Origin: Leuctra nigra
Taxonomy: Eukaryota > Arthropoda > Insecta > Plecoptera > Leuctridae
Reading direction: 5' to 3'
Length of the DNA stretch: 64,000 nucleotides
Assembly (NCBI GenBank): GCA_934045905.1
Contig: OW203771.1
Span: forward strand, 17,659,701-17,723,700
The position numbers and the translations under genes were made by a program. Positions 1 through 11,263 of this stretch are shown here, in pieces; within the stretch, counting starts at the first letter, position 1; each line of letters starts with the position of its first letter. Under the pieces are notes generated by a model. It was not told the origin of the DNA, ran no database searches, and was given only the letters and a program-made list of their open reading frames with translations.

Positions 1-680
1 GCAAGATCAAGGTAATTAGCATAATCATGTCAGATCTTAGCAAGATCTAGGTAACTAGCATAATCATGTCAGATCTTGGCAAGATCTAGGTAATTAATTA
101 GCAATTAGTAATTAGTAATTAATTAGCAGTTAATCAGTTGTAGCTTTGAATAAACCAAGTGTAATCACATGTATCATTATTGTATAATATTCTGTAATTT
201 ATTTTCAACTGTAAATGTTTCTGTAATATATTTTGTTTTAACCCTATGGCGACTGCCATCAACTCTGTCATATTCAGTATTCTATTGAATATTAAATACC
301 AAATCTAAGTTTGAATGTATATTATAATTCATTAGAATTAAATTATTACTAAAATAAGAGTGTCATATATAGAATAACATGAATGTACCAATTTCCTCGG
401 AAGAGGGTCAAAGGTTACAAATAAACAAATACAAATACAATCGTGTCAGATCTTAGCAAGATCTAGGAAATTAACATAATCATGTCAGATCTTATCAAGA
501 TCTCTGTAATTAATATAATCATGTCAGATCTTGGCAAGATCTAGGTAATTAGCATAATAATTAATCTCAGATCTTGGCAAGATTTAGGTAATTAGCATAA
601 TTATGTCAAATCTTAGTAAGATCTTACAAGAACTTGACAACATCTGGCAAGATCTTGGTAAGAACTTTGCAAAAATTGCA
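1..680. repeat. Palindrome-bearing short tandem repeat, two clusters
   Basis: Positions 1-95 and about 443-650 hold direct repeats of roughly 39 bp built around the imperfect palindrome AGATCTTGGCAAGATCT followed by AGGTAATTAGCATAATCATG. Later units are degenerate, with scattered half-sites to about 780. The stretch between the clusters (100-440) is plain AT-rich DNA. No coding signal was seen. The array may continue to the left of the window. Confidence 0.8.
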
Positions 681-1189
681 AGATCATACTTTTTCAGCAT
701 GGTTTGATAATAAACATTAAGATGCCAGATCTTGTAAAGATTAACAGTATCTTAAAAATAAGCAAGATCTTGTTTTGGCAAGTTTATCCAACAGGCTGTC
801 TTGTGATCAACTACCTATATTGTCTCACGCAAAGAGGACCACCTAACTCCTGCCGTACAAACAGAACAAATCGATTGGACCGAAATACCTACTTTCCTTT
901 GCATTGCATCGGAAATGAAAAAATATTCTCAACGACGAGATTGGGAAAACGAAACCAAATATTTGTAGAATACAGGGGTGGGTTGGAAATATACAAATTA
1001 TTGCTTGACCCAAAACCCATCTCTTATAGATTAGAGAAAAACAGATACCTTCAGATAAAAAGAAGTAAGAACCATTGAAGAACGAAATGAAAAACGAAGC
1101 AAACGAGGACGAATAATATCAATAGGTACGTGTACCTACCTCTTCCATTCCAATTTTTTACTATGCTTCTCTCATTGTAATTGATTGTA

Positions 1190-1312
1190 TGATTGGGAGG
1201 TGATTATTGGAAGGGAGATGGAGATGGGAAGAAGAAAGTTGTGGCCTTAGTAAGGAACCTTCCCAAAAATTGCCTCTCGAATTAGGGAAACCACAACAAT
1301 CCTTGTCTAGTC
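1190..1312 (-). repeat. Degenerate SINE fragment
   Basis: The stretch reads like the body of the SINE copies at 2.6 and 56.8 kb. It shares a GATGGGAAG-type segment, a GTGGCCT segment, ACCTTCCCA and a gapped GGGAAACCAC, in the orientation of the 56.8 kb copy. The tRNA-like head is missing, so this is an old truncated copy. The rest of 681-1950 shows no gene. Confidence 0.5.
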
Positions 1313-1954
1313 CAAATTTACGAATAATTTATCCTGTTGTACGTACTACCCTTATTTGAAATAAAATACGATTAATTAAACAATGTTACCTCTTGAAACC
1401 AACCCCTGTATATTTGGCTTTCATTCGTCGTTATGTTGTGATCACTGATATTTAGACATGTACCTACCTATGCAGTATGAGTAGGGTGTTTTGAATTTCT
1501 TTTTTAAATTTTTGACGATTGTTAGATCATGGTAGGTAGGTAGGTAAGTTTGTAAGGTAATAAAATTGTACAAATGAAGTAGTTAACGTACATTTCAACA
1601 TAATAAAGGCATTCAAATTGACAAGCCCCATAGTCACTTGCGCAGGGAAAAGATGTGTGTGGGTGGGACAGAGGTGACCGTGACCTATTAGTTGGGTTGG
1701 GAACTATACCAGCATTGTTTAACACTCGCAGGATACTGTAACCTGATATTAAAACGATATTTGAGAAACCCATTGCATTGTGAATAATAAATAGTTTCAT
1801 AAAAAATAAACATTATCAAGATGACGCAAAAGCTGAGCAGCAGCATGATGAAACTAACCAAATACAAAAATATGCTAACCGTCGATTTTTTTATCACTAT
1901 GATTGAATGTCAATCCTTATAATAAAGATCATGCATGCAAATAAAAAAAAATCT

Positions 1955-2170
1955 TACACTTAACCAAACAAAACTTGAACATTCAATAAATCTGATAGGC
2001 TGATAAATGTAAGATCGCACCATCAGAAGTCAGTCTAAGCGATCGCATTGTCTCACTCTAGTAGGTGACCTCACATTTCAATGATAATAACAAGCTTTGA
2101 TTGGTTATGGGACATGACCAGCAGTCATTCAAATTTGGTCAACGTTCAAGTTTTGTTTGGCCGAGTGTAC
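1955..2170. mobile_element. MITE family M1, copy 1
   Basis: A segment of about 215 bp is bounded by inverted termini related to TACACTTGGCCAAACAAAA and contains the conserved body TCGCACCATCAGAAGTCAGTC and GTGACCTCACATTTCAATGA. Related copies lie at 12.6, 32.2, 33.0, 40.97 and 53.1 kb. No open frame is conserved, so it is non-autonomous. The superfamily was not determined. Confidence 0.7.
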
Positions 2171-2619
2171 CTACCTACCTAGAGGTATTGTAAAAATAAT
2201 GTAAAACATAGTGGCAAAGGAAAATAAATCGCGTCCTGATTTCTAGAGCAGCTACAGAATGTGTAGTACACAGGCATTTGGTACTGTGGGAAGATTCACT
2301 CTCTCCAGGGTGCAGGATGCTGGTGGAGAACACATTCAGGGAGAGAAAATCCAGAGACATTACAACTTTTCTCATTTACCTATGATATTTATGCTACCTC
2401 TTAAGTAGTCATCAAAATATTGATAAGAAAATTATCTTGTGAAGGTTATTTGTTTCAAGTTTTAAAAGTTCAGAATAGGTTGGTAGGTAGGCTACCTTTA
2501 TGTTGTTTTTTTCAAGAATAGCGAATGTTTTGTTAGAAATATGACATTGACAAAGACATTGATCTTTGGTTGAACACATAGTGTAATTTTCTATACAAAT
2601 GTTGTGTCTACCAGTAAAT

Positions 2620-2905
2620 TTCGACGGAACAAGTTTGGCTCGGAGAAAACGCTCTGAACTTGTATTTCGGAGGTCCGGGGTTCGATTCCCGCGGTCGTCC
2701 TTCCTGACTGGGTTTTTTACGTAGTATTTCCTCAGTCGACATGCAAATGTTGGGAAGGTACCCTACTAATAGGTCACAACCGCCTCCTTCCCACTGTCCA
2801 TCGTTACCTTCTCTTCACCATCAGTCCATCATCTCACAATCATCATCTACTATGATCAAACATCCGTCGTCATTAGCCTAGCTGTTAGCTGCAGAACAGT
2901 ACGAC
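2620..2905 (+). mobile_element. tRNA-derived SINE, copy 1
   Basis: The head contains an RNA polymerase III B-box (GGTTCGATTCC, 2679-2689) and a decayed A-box region near 2635. It is followed by a body that also occurs in reverse at 56.7-57.0 kb. The shared body includes CCTTCCTGACTGGG, CAGTCGACATGCAAATG and GGTACCCTACTAATAGG. The A-box is poorer here than in the 56.9 kb copy. Confidence 0.75.
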
Positions 2906-3935
2906 GTTTAACATTACTAAAAAAAGTAGCTTGCGTAACCTCCACTCAATCTGGAATATGCCAGTTTCCAAACCTCTTTTACAACCTGTTGACAATGCAT
3001 TGCTTCTAAACCATGTCTAAACCATATTTTATCATCACCACCTACAACAGATCTGAATAAATAACTAGGTACCTAGGTACAAACCACTTCTCTCCTATAA
3101 TTAGTTCAGTTTTATTTCTTGCCTTATTTAAATAACCATAAAAGATGGATAGACTTACCAAAAGCTGAACGAACGGTCATAACCTAATTCACCAAACATG
3201 TGCGCCCACAAGTCCTGTCTTTTCACACGAATTTATCACTTCAAAAACCTTCCTATACACAATTACACCATCCACACACTAAAACACTGATAAAACATAA
3301 GTTATGCAATAATATAAATTGTTTACGTTAATATTTTCATTCAATACTTCGAATTAAATACGACGCAATACCGCACAATACGTTGACAGCTGAGAAGAGC
3401 GCGAACAAAACACCAAAGCGCAACACACACGAAATGAGAGGAATGGAGGGGACGGTTGTGAATGGTTTGGGTTGGGGAGGGGATGGAAGAAAGTGAGGGG
3501 TAATCGTTCGCAGCGCTAGGTGGCATATTAGGGAACTAATTGCAATTGGCGCGGAACATTTAAGCCTAAAGAACAATTCCAATCTTCATGAGATGACAAG
3601 AGTATTCAAATTCAAGTGTTACTACAGTTTTAGAAACGGTAGTTCTTAGTTCAAAGTTCTTTTTTGAAGCAAAAATAATTGTGGTAAAGAAGACACTATT
3701 GGTATTATAGAGGTTTTCCAAAAAATACCGACAAAAGAGATCATCCTCCAATCCAAGTGTCACGTTGGTCACTGACACCATTAATTTAATTCTTGGCATT
3801 ATCTGGCATTATCTTCAATAAAAGAGTACAGTACTACCAGCACTACGTCACTTTCCATGACAAGGAATGCATCTTGATTTTAACTACCTAGGTTCTCGTG
3901 AGCCAGCCCGTTTGATACTCAAGAAGTGTTAGGCC
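2906..3935. other. Unassigned intergenic stretch
   Basis: No credible gene, RNA or repeat boundary was recognised. Open frames on the minus strand between 3.3 and 3.8 kb show no family features and look like chance. Confidence 0.5.
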
Positions 3936-4402
3936 CGGAATAACCAAAGTTAAATTGTGCTGGAGGCCAAGTCTTGAAACTTACGCTTTCAAGACGCAAA
4001 CGCTCTCGGACGTCAATAAGTCCCATTTACTGTAAGAATGACGACCTTGAAATCTACTGTCAACTGTTTTAATAGGTTTTAATAATGTTTTAATGACTGT
4101 ATAATATCTGTAATATTAATTATAATGTTAATAAATTGTTTCCAATAGATTGCTGGATGACAATCAAATAAGTGGCTTGACTTTATGTTTCAATGTCGAT
4201 CACTCTTACAGTAAATGGGACTTTATGACGTCCTAGAGCGTTTGCGTCCTGAAAGCGTAAGTTTCAAGACTTGGCCTCCTGGATTAACTAACTTTTGGAT
4301 TAAATTCAATTGTTTCACTCATTTTGAGGTATCTGATTGGCTGTGCCGCCAATTTAGTCCAATATTTAGTTAATCCGGCTCAATTTAACTTTGGTTATTC
4401 CG
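3936..4402. mobile_element. Nested inverted-repeat elements at the 5' edge of the LINE
   Basis: The outer termini are CGGAATAACCAAAGTTAAAT at the left and its reverse complement at 4381-4402. Inside, a second palindromic element (about 3962-4280) has arms of about 80 bp that run from GGAGGCCAAGTCTTGAAAC to AGTCCCATTTACTGTAAG and back. The LINE-related coding sequence starts directly after the outer right terminus. Confidence 0.7.
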
Positions 4403-4611
4403 AGCATCTTACTGCTGCAAACAAAAACCTATTTTGGCTTGTAAGATCATTTAAAAAACAAGCTAAATTTAAGTTCGCTTGGACAAAGGGTGGTCGCATC
4501 TATCTGAGAGAAAGTGAACACACAGAAACTCTGTTAATTAACTCCGCGGCTGACATACCGGTAATTTCGAGGGAAAAAGTAAACACCACGCCTCTGCCAT
4601 TAACCTCTTAA
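4403..4611 (+). pseudogene. LINE ORF1 C-terminal fragment
   Basis: The frame ends at 4611, 68 bp before the ORF2 start. The piece carries the pattern seen at the end of many LINE ORF1 proteins: a Leu-Thr-Ala-Ala-Asn-Lys opening, a basic stretch, Lys-Phe-Ala-Trp-Thr-Lys-Gly-Gly-Arg-Ile, an Arg-Glu-Ser segment and a closing Ser-Ala-Ala-Asp-Ile. That pattern matches a nucleic-acid-binding C-terminal domain. The N-terminal part is missing because the element is cut at the MITE boundary. The assignment is inferred from position and pattern. Confidence 0.55.
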
Positions 4612-4679
4612 CTAGTTATTCCGACTACTGATTAATCGACGTGAGTGTATTGCTATTTATTTGTTTGTAAACAAACCTT

Positions 4680-5678
4680 ATGGTTCATGATGATGATTTT
4701 GTTTTGATTAATCGCATTGATGAGGATCTATATATGTGTAGTGATGATGATGTGGAGTGTTTAAATGTAAATGTAGACAGTGTTGGGTTAAAAGTGTTAC
4801 ATCTAAATATTAGAGGCGTGCGAAGTAATTTTGACAATTTCTGTATTTTGCTTGCTAGATTTAAATTTAGTTGGGACATCATTGTTCTTACTGAAACTCA
4901 TCTTCGGTTAAGCGAACCTTGTTCTATCCCGGGTTTTTCAACTCATTATTTCAACTCACGGCACACGGGTGCGGACGGTATCATTGTGTTTGTAAATACT
5001 AATAATATAAATGATGCAAGGGTCGTGTCTGAAGATGCGTTGTCTGGTAGTTCGAATGCTGCTCGCATTTCATTTACTCGTAAGGGTGTTGCCCATACTA
5101 TTGTTGCTATTTACAGGTCTCCATCCACAAATGTGAGGCATTTCATTCAAGATTTAGAAGTTAGTATTAAAAACCTACCATTATCCTCTATGTACCATCA
5201 TACGATAATAGGCGATATTAATATAAATGTATTAAATGTTGATGATTATATGGTTTCTAGTTATTTGAATATGTTAAGTGCCAATGGTTTTGTGTCGTGT
5301 ATAAACAATGCAACCAGGGAAAGCTCTGCTACTAGTTCATGTCTGGACCATATTTTTACACGAACTAATGAAAGCACTGATTATGTCCCGGGAATTATTA
5401 AGGTCGATATAACTGACCACTACCCGATTTTCATTTTCATTTCAATAGAAATAGGGAGTTCTGTGAAAGATGTGTTGAATAAACGTGTGGCCACCAATAC
5501 GACTAGCAGAAATGTGATTAATTTTGATAAGTTTAACGATTTACTAGAAAATGAGACATGGGAAAATACTTTTAGACAAACCGAAGTGGATCATGCGTTG
5601 GACTCTTTCATGTGTTCGTTTAATGACATTTTATCAAGTTCATCAGACCCCGAGGAAACTAAAATTAATTCTAGGAAA
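4680..5678 (+). pseudogene. LINE ORF2 part 1: apurinic/apyrimidinic endonuclease domain
   Basis: The frame starts with ATG at 4680. After an acidic N-terminal stretch it shows endonuclease motifs in order: HLNIRG near residue 40, LTETHL near residue 71, GDININ, SCLDHIF, and TDHYPI near residue 247 with the catalytic His. This domain nicks target DNA for target-primed reverse transcription. The frame is intact up to 5678, where a hAT-type element inserts; a stop 15 bp into that element ends the read-through frame. The coding sequence resumes at 6620. Confidence 0.88.
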
Positions 5679-6611
5679 CAGGGCATTTTTTAACGGGTAG
5701 TTATGCCCAATGTGGGTAGTTATCAATGTGCTTTTACAGTTATCAAAATGATAACTGTAAGCATCATAAATAAAGTACACATACATTCTAAAGCCGCGTT
5801 TACAACAAAATTAACGTTCGAAAATTAAGAAAATTAACGCAATTTCAATTTTCAAGCCCATATAAACTTATGGATTCGTTCACAACGAAATTTGGTAAAT
5901 TAACGTACGCCAATTTCACCTCAAAGAGGACCTACTTCCTACTTTCAAGTCGAACGTTAAGTCTCACTTCATCTCCACCTCGACTCCAGCTGGCGGCGCC
6001 ATCTTGTTTTCAGTGTGATGCATTTACTATTTCGTAATGAATGACTCCAAATTAATTACAGAGACTCAGTTTCGAGAGTATTTTGTAAGAAAAGTGTATA
6101 TTAGTGTACAAAGACAAGTTGTAGGTTATCAGATGTGTGTGAGGAGGTTGTGATATTATAATGTTATGTTAAATCCGATCGCGCTCTCAACAACATAACC
6201 TTACTTTACGATTTGTTACGTTTCGAAAGTGGTTGTGAACGAGATGAAATTGCGTTAATTTTGCAACGTTAATTTTAGAACGTTAATTTTGTTGTAAACG
6301 CGGCTTTACACAGTAAGAATGTGTCGCCCGTGTCGCCCGTGTCGCCCGTGTCGCCGAGATTTAGGGGGCGCCAAATTAGAAGAAGAAAACTGAAATTTCG
6401 CAGGAGTACACGCATGAAAAAAAATTGTCGAGTACCTTCCTAAAACGCGTAAAAACGCACCAAATTCATTTGTGAAATTAAACATTTTCCCGGGGCTGCG
6501 CGCCCCGGACCCGCGTGCTACTGGGGGGCCCTCCCCCCAGACCCCCCATTGCCTCCTTACGGGATCGTATTTTCCCTATACAGTTATCAATTCTCCTTAA
6601 AAAATGCCCTG
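5679..6611. mobile_element. Non-autonomous hAT element
   Basis: The ends are perfect 15-bp inverted repeats (CAGGGCATTTTTTAA and its complement), flanked by a perfect 8-bp duplication CTAGGAAA (5671-5678 and 6612-6619). CAGGG-type termini with an 8-bp duplication are characteristic of the hAT superfamily. No transposase is present. A second element is nested at 5791-6306. The right half holds a tenfold-bp repeat GTGTCGCCCG (about 6320-6356) and a C/G-rich segment (6478-6560) also found near 18.3 and 39.2 kb. Confidence 0.92.
5791..6306. mobile_element. MITE nested in the hAT element
   Basis: The element has nearly perfect inverted termini of about 29 bp, starting AAGCCGCGTTTACAACAAAA and ending with the complement, flanked by TA on both sides (5789-5790 and 6307-6308). 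A TA duplication suggests the Tc1/mariner group. No transposase frame is present. The internal halves also contain repeated AACGTTAATTTT words. Confidence 0.88.
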
Positions 6612-6619
6612 CTAGGAAA

Positions 6620-6776
6620 AGGAAAATTAAACCGTGGATAACGGCTGGCCTTGTTGTATCCATTAGAAAGAGGGATGCTCTGCATAGAAAAATAAATACT
6701 CTGAAGAAACTGGGTTATCAAGATCAACATGAATTTACCGAGAGGGAAAACAGATATAAATTGTATCGTAAATTTA
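6620..6776 (+). pseudogene. LINE ORF2 part 2: linker between endonuclease and RT
   Basis: This 157-bp piece continues ORF2 exactly after the hAT target duplication. It codes for a basic linker with PWITAGL, which in LINE proteins sits between endonuclease and reverse transcriptase. It ends in the middle of an Ile codon at 6776 and continues at 8100. Frame continuity at both joins is the main evidence. Confidence 0.85.
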
Positions 6777-8099
6777 TTGAGCGAGCGAAGCGAGCGTCTC
6801 CATTTGGCTCTTTTGGCACGGACCTCTGTTTTTTTTTTTGTTTTTTTTTTTTTTTCTGTTACTGACGATATACAGGTCAGAGTTTTTCTTCGATCGAGCT
6901 GAAATTTTGCACACATGTACGTAACATTTCTGATTGTTGCAGACCCTAATTTTTTTGAAATCCATTGATTGGTTCAAATTTAAAAAAAATTAACTTTCGA
7001 TTGGTTGTTTTGATCAAATTGAAATTTTGACAAGTCATTACCCCCAACATTGTACCCAATCAAACAAAGTTTCAGCCAAATCCTCCCATTGGTTAAAATT
7101 TAAAACCATCTTTCCTGTGTTTTTAGAAATTTAAACTATAACCGATTGAACGATCAACTTATAACTTCGCATGATGGTTGGGTCCAACATTATCTGCATT
7201 TTTGACAATTTTCATACTAATCTGTGTTTAAATCCAAACGTTATTGACATTTTACGGACTATTAGCGTGTTGGCTGTCAAATTCACGGCGACTTCGACTC
7301 TTCAGTTCAAGGCAAGGTAGTTAGAGCAGAAACTTTCAAACGCAAATGAAACTGATAATGACCGTTCAACAGTCGATCTGATATTGTGTAGACACACTTA
7401 TATCATATGAGTGGTCTCAGGTATATTTTTTGAAGGAGATCCTGTGATTTTTGAAAATTAACACGGAACAGTTCAATCATAAAGGTTCAATTGATCAACT
7501 TAAAGCTTTGCATGGTTATTTGGACCAATATTTTAGGAATGTTTTGAGATTTCTATACAAATCTGTGGCGAAATTTTAGAATTATTGGCTTTTAATGACA
7601 TTTTCGATAGACAGAATTTCGGTTCGAGGTGTTGCGCGTATCCGTGCTCGCTCATCAACGCGTTACTCAGATTCATTGGTTAAAATTTAAATAAATATCT
7701 CCTGATAGGCTGAAAAATGAAAACGGTCTTCGATAATTCTGATCAAACTCATATTTTGCATGATCATTAAGACCAATATTGTCTCTTATTTTACAAAATT
7801 TCATCCCAATCAGTTAAGAACGTATGAAGTTATTTACATTTTTAATATCTGTCAGTAATGAAGTATCGAAATGAATGTTTTCCAGTGCCAATTGAAAATT
7901 GATTCTGATTTGCTTTATGAACCAGGTGCTTAGATGCTATTTTAAAGTTTCGATGAAAAGCATACACTTTTAAGTTGATATCATAATCAATTCCATATGG
8001 ATGTATATGTTTTCTGTGCGTTGTGTACGCATTTCCGGTTCGAGAATTTGCACGTACCCGTGCTCGCTCATCAACGCGTTACACTGAGCGTTTTCCTAG
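6777..8099 (+). mobile_element. Rolling-circle-like (Helitron/Helentron-type) element, copy R1
   Basis: The element starts TTGAGCGAGCGAAGCGAGCG and ends GCGTTTTCCTAG. The 3' end has a hairpin (CGCTCA, 14-base loop, TGAGCG) nine bases before the final CTAG, and the following base is T. The flanks rejoin to restore the LINE frame with no target duplication. The 5' motif TGAGCGAGC is the inverse of GCTCGCTCA near the 3' end. These are features of Helitron/Helentron-derived non-autonomous elements, although the 5' end is not the canonical TC. A T-rich tract lies at 6829-6856. No Rep/helicase is coded. Confidence 0.75.
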
Positions 8100-10033
8100 T
8101 TAATCGTTTAATTTCTAAAGTTAAGGAGGACTACTATAGGCATAAAATTGATTCCTGTGAGTCTTGTCCCAAAAAAATTTGGTCTACAATAAATGAAATT
8201 TCAGAAAGGAAAATTAAAGAAAGCCTGCCAATTAAGGAGCTGAATGTGAAAAATAAGATATATAATTCATTGGATGAACCTCGTGAAGTTGCTAATGCTA
8301 TGGTACAATATTTCACTGATGTTGGAACTAATTTAGCAGAAAAGATTAAATCGACTAATAGCAATAATTCTCAATTGGCTGTAAATTTTAGATACAGTAG
8401 AGGGCGTGAGTACAGTACTGGTGCTAGCATGTTTCTGGAGCCAGTTTCTGAAGCTGAAGTATACAAATTCATTTTTGGTCTAAGAAGCAATACAGCAAAT
8501 GGACATGATGAAATAAACGTACGAACTCTAAAAATTGCCTCCAAATATATTGTAGGACCACTCGCGCATATTATCAATGTTGCTTTTGAAACTGGTGTCT
8601 TTCCTGACAAGCTGAAAATTGCAGTCGTCGTCCCGTTGTACAAAAATGGCGAAAGGAATAAGCCAGAGAATTATAGGCCTATCTCTCTACTTTCTCCTAT
8701 ATCTAAAGTAATTGAAAAATGCATTAAATTTAGGCTAATGAAATTTTTAGAGAAGAATAATATATTATCAAGCAATCAGTACGGATTCAGGGAGAAGAAA
8801 AGCACTGACGACGCAATTCATCAGTTGACCAGTTATTTATATGAAAACTTAGATAAAAATAAAAAAGTACTGGCAGTATTTTTGGATTTGGCCAAAGCCT
8901 TTGATACAGTTGACCATACAATTTTACTGAATAAATTAGAACTCGTTGGCATTCGAGGAGTTGTACTAAACATTTTCAAAAGTTATTTAAAAAATCGTAA
9001 GCAAATGGTTAAAATTAATAAAGTTCTGAGTAATCAGCAAAGTATCATGTGTGGTGTACCTCAAGGTACTGTGCTGGGGCCTATTCTCTTCCTCATTTAT
9101 ATAAATGATTTATGTGACCTAACTATTAATGGTAAAATTATATCTTATGCTGATGATACAGTTCTAGTATTTGCAGAGAGCAACTGGAACTTAGCGTACA
9201 AAATGGCCAATGAATCACTGAAAATTGTCCATAACTGGCTAAATGTAAATTTGCTAACTCTAAATTACAGTAAAACTGTATATTTGCCTTGTACTGTTGA
9301 TAGAAAAACGCAGCCAAGTGAGGATAGGAAATTATTTCTACATAATGATAAGTGTGCCGTTCTCCCAGACTGTATGTGTGAAATTGTAAAAAGAGAACGC
9401 CAAACTAAATACCTAGGTATTATTATTGATCAACATCTAAGTTGGAAAGCTAATACTGCTTGTATCGTGCGTAAGCTAAGAAATATGTTGTACATTTTCT
9501 ATAGGTTGAGACGTATTGTTAGCAAATCTTTATTACTAACCATTTATAAAGCTCTTGCCCAATCAATAATGTCCTATGGAATTATTGGCTGGGGAGCAGT
9601 TAATAAAACTAACATTAGTGAAATTCTAACCATTCAAAAAATTATTTTACGGGTAGTTTTAAATAAGCATTCACAGTTTTCATCTAACCTTACTTTCAAA
9701 TTGGCAGAAGTATTAGATATTAGACAAATTTTTATAAGAAGGGCGTTGATGTATCTTTTTCTTAATTTCGGTAAATACAGAATTCCTGAAATTACGCATC
9801 AAACGCTACCTGTGCCAAAAACCAGAGGTAGTAATAAAAATAATTTATATATGTTAAATTTGATATACTGTAAGAAACAAAAAGGGCAACAACACGTAAG
9901 TTACATTGGTCCACGTCTGTTCAATGCGCTTCCTATCGATATTCGTAAAACTTCTAATATTAAATTATTCAAAATACTAATTACCGCATGGATCAGAGAA
10001 GTAGGTAGGGATTTCTATGATAATTTTTGTTAA
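8100..10033 (+). pseudogene. LINE ORF2 part 3: reverse transcriptase and C-terminal domain
   Basis: RT motifs occur in order: NYRPISLLS, a QYGFR segment, FLDLAKAFDTVDH with the first catalytic Asp (about residue 648 of joined ORF2), GVPQGTVLGPILFLIYINDL, and YADD (about residues 735-738). A thumb and C-terminal region follows to the stop at 10033. This part copies element RNA at a nicked target. It has no internal stop or frameshift, so only the two insertions disable the protein. It has no RNase H motif that I can see. Confidence 0.92.
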
Positions 10034-10615
10034 CTGAAATATTTTGATTTGAAGTTGATAAATTCACTAAAATTTACTATAATCTTCCCCCTCCACCACT
10101 ATTTTAATTAATTTCAATATTAAGTCTTTTATATCCTCTCACTTCAATATTCAATATCCGATCGTCCAATTTCTTTCTTTTCCGTAAAAGTAGTATCGAG
10201 TGATTGTTCTTAATATCTTCTATACTTTACATAATATTTTTGTTGTTTCTAATCTGTGATTGAGCTGACGACTAGCTTTGATTTCTAGAAATGTAAGAGA
10301 ATGTATGCCAGCGCACAATGGTTTTCCATTATGCTGGCTGCTTCCAAAATAAAATGCCCCCTCAACCCCTTGTAAACTATTTCTCTTATCCATGCTCTTC
10401 TTTGTGTTTCTATTTCGCTGTGTCTCCTTTTATCTCAACACTATTGCTTATTTTACTACTGATTCTTGGTATAATGTAACAAGATGTAAAAGGTAAATGT
10501 AATATGTAATTATGTAATATGTAAAGGTTGCACAAGGAAAGCGTATGGTTTAGGTAAAATTGTAAAATTTTGGAAGAAATAAAATTGTATTAAAATTGAA
10601 AAAATTGAATTGAAT
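10034..10615 (+). other. LINE 3' region with hairpin and simple-repeat tail
   Basis: The region contains a stem-loop at about 10308-10341: GCCAGC pairs with GCTGGC and AATGG with CCATT around a TTTT loop. The sequence ends in AATTG/AATTGAA repeats near 10590-10615. A structured 3' end with a short repeat tail is typical of LINEs whose RT recognises its own RNA; that role is inferred. Confidence 0.6.
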
Positions 10616-10651
10616 TGTTATAGGCAGCGTGTTTAGACAACAGATCGCACT

Positions 10652-11257
10652 CAGGGTTGCCAACTCAGCCCTTTTGGGGCTAGATCTGGCCTTTTAAAGA
10701 GTACGCCTAGCCCTGAAATTATTGTTTTGCCCGGGCGGGCAAAAGTAGCCCTTTTTAAAGAGCCTTTTAGCTTTTTTCAACAAAATTCAGGGCTGAATAA
10801 AAATAACGTTTAATAGTCAGTTTTATTAATTTCTTCAATTAACGAAGAATTTTTGTTTTCAAATCGCCTAATCTATACCAAATCTATACTATAATTATTA
10901 ATTTGAGACTGACATTTTTGATTTTAAATCAAAAGTAATGTTACCTAAATTAGTTAATTAATTTTTATGGAATTGTGCCATAATAATATTGGCCATAATT
11001 TGATTATGGAGTAACATAAATATAATGCATTATAATTGTTTTTCTTCACAGCGGCCTATAGCTATAGTTCTATTAATTTCAATAGCATTATTAGAGTTGA
11101 TACTATTAATGGGAACCGCTGTGTTTTGCTTTAATCACAAAATATTGAGTTTATTTTAATTTTTGTGAAGTCAGCCCTATTTGACGAAATTTAGCCCCAT
11201 TTTCAGAGTTTGCGTCTGGGTTTAGCTCTTTTTCATTTTTGCGAGTTGGCAACCCTG
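10652..11257. mobile_element. TIR element with CAGGGTTGCCAACTC ends
   Basis: Perfect 15-bp inverted termini (CAGGGTTGCCAACTC) bound 606 bp, flanked by a 6-bp direct repeat CGCACT (10646-10651, 11258-11263). The CAGGG start resembles hAT, but the flanking repeat is 6 rather than 8 bp, so the superfamily is uncertain. Sub-terminal regions repeat the words AGCCCTTTT and AGCCC. No transposase frame is present. Confidence 0.8.
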
Positions 11258-11263
11258 CGCACT

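Larger units (their letters stand above)
4403..10615 (+). mobile_element. Non-LTR retrotransposon (LINE), interrupted
   Basis: In order, this contains the end of an ORF1-like frame, an ORF2 with apurinic endonuclease and reverse transcriptase, a 3' region with a hairpin, and a tail of AATTG-type repeats ending near 10,615. The 5' end is missing. ORF2 is split by a hAT-type element (5679-6611) and a rolling-circle-like element (6777-8099). Removing both, plus one copy of the hAT target duplication, restores a frame of 3,090 bp (1,029 residues) with no stop. RT features suggest the CR1/L2/Jockey side of the non-LTR tree; the exact clade is not certain. Confidence 0.9.

Noticed and set aside
704..1078. 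124-codon plus frame
   Set aside because: No recognisable motif, no ATG at its start, and biased AT composition; most likely chance.
2679..2689. A free-standing tRNA gene at the GGTTCGATTCC motif
   Set aside because: No cloverleaf can be drawn with a proper acceptor stem, and the sequence continues into a body that recurs at 56.8 kb, so it is a SINE head.
6515..6865. 116-codon plus frame treated as a gene
   Set aside because: It is a fusion of hAT sequence, ORF2 part 2 and the start of the rolling-circle-like element. Only 6620-6776 is LINE coding.
10652..11257. Confident hAT assignment for this TIR element
   Set aside because: The flanking direct repeat is 6 bp (CGCACT), not 8, so the superfamily was left open.
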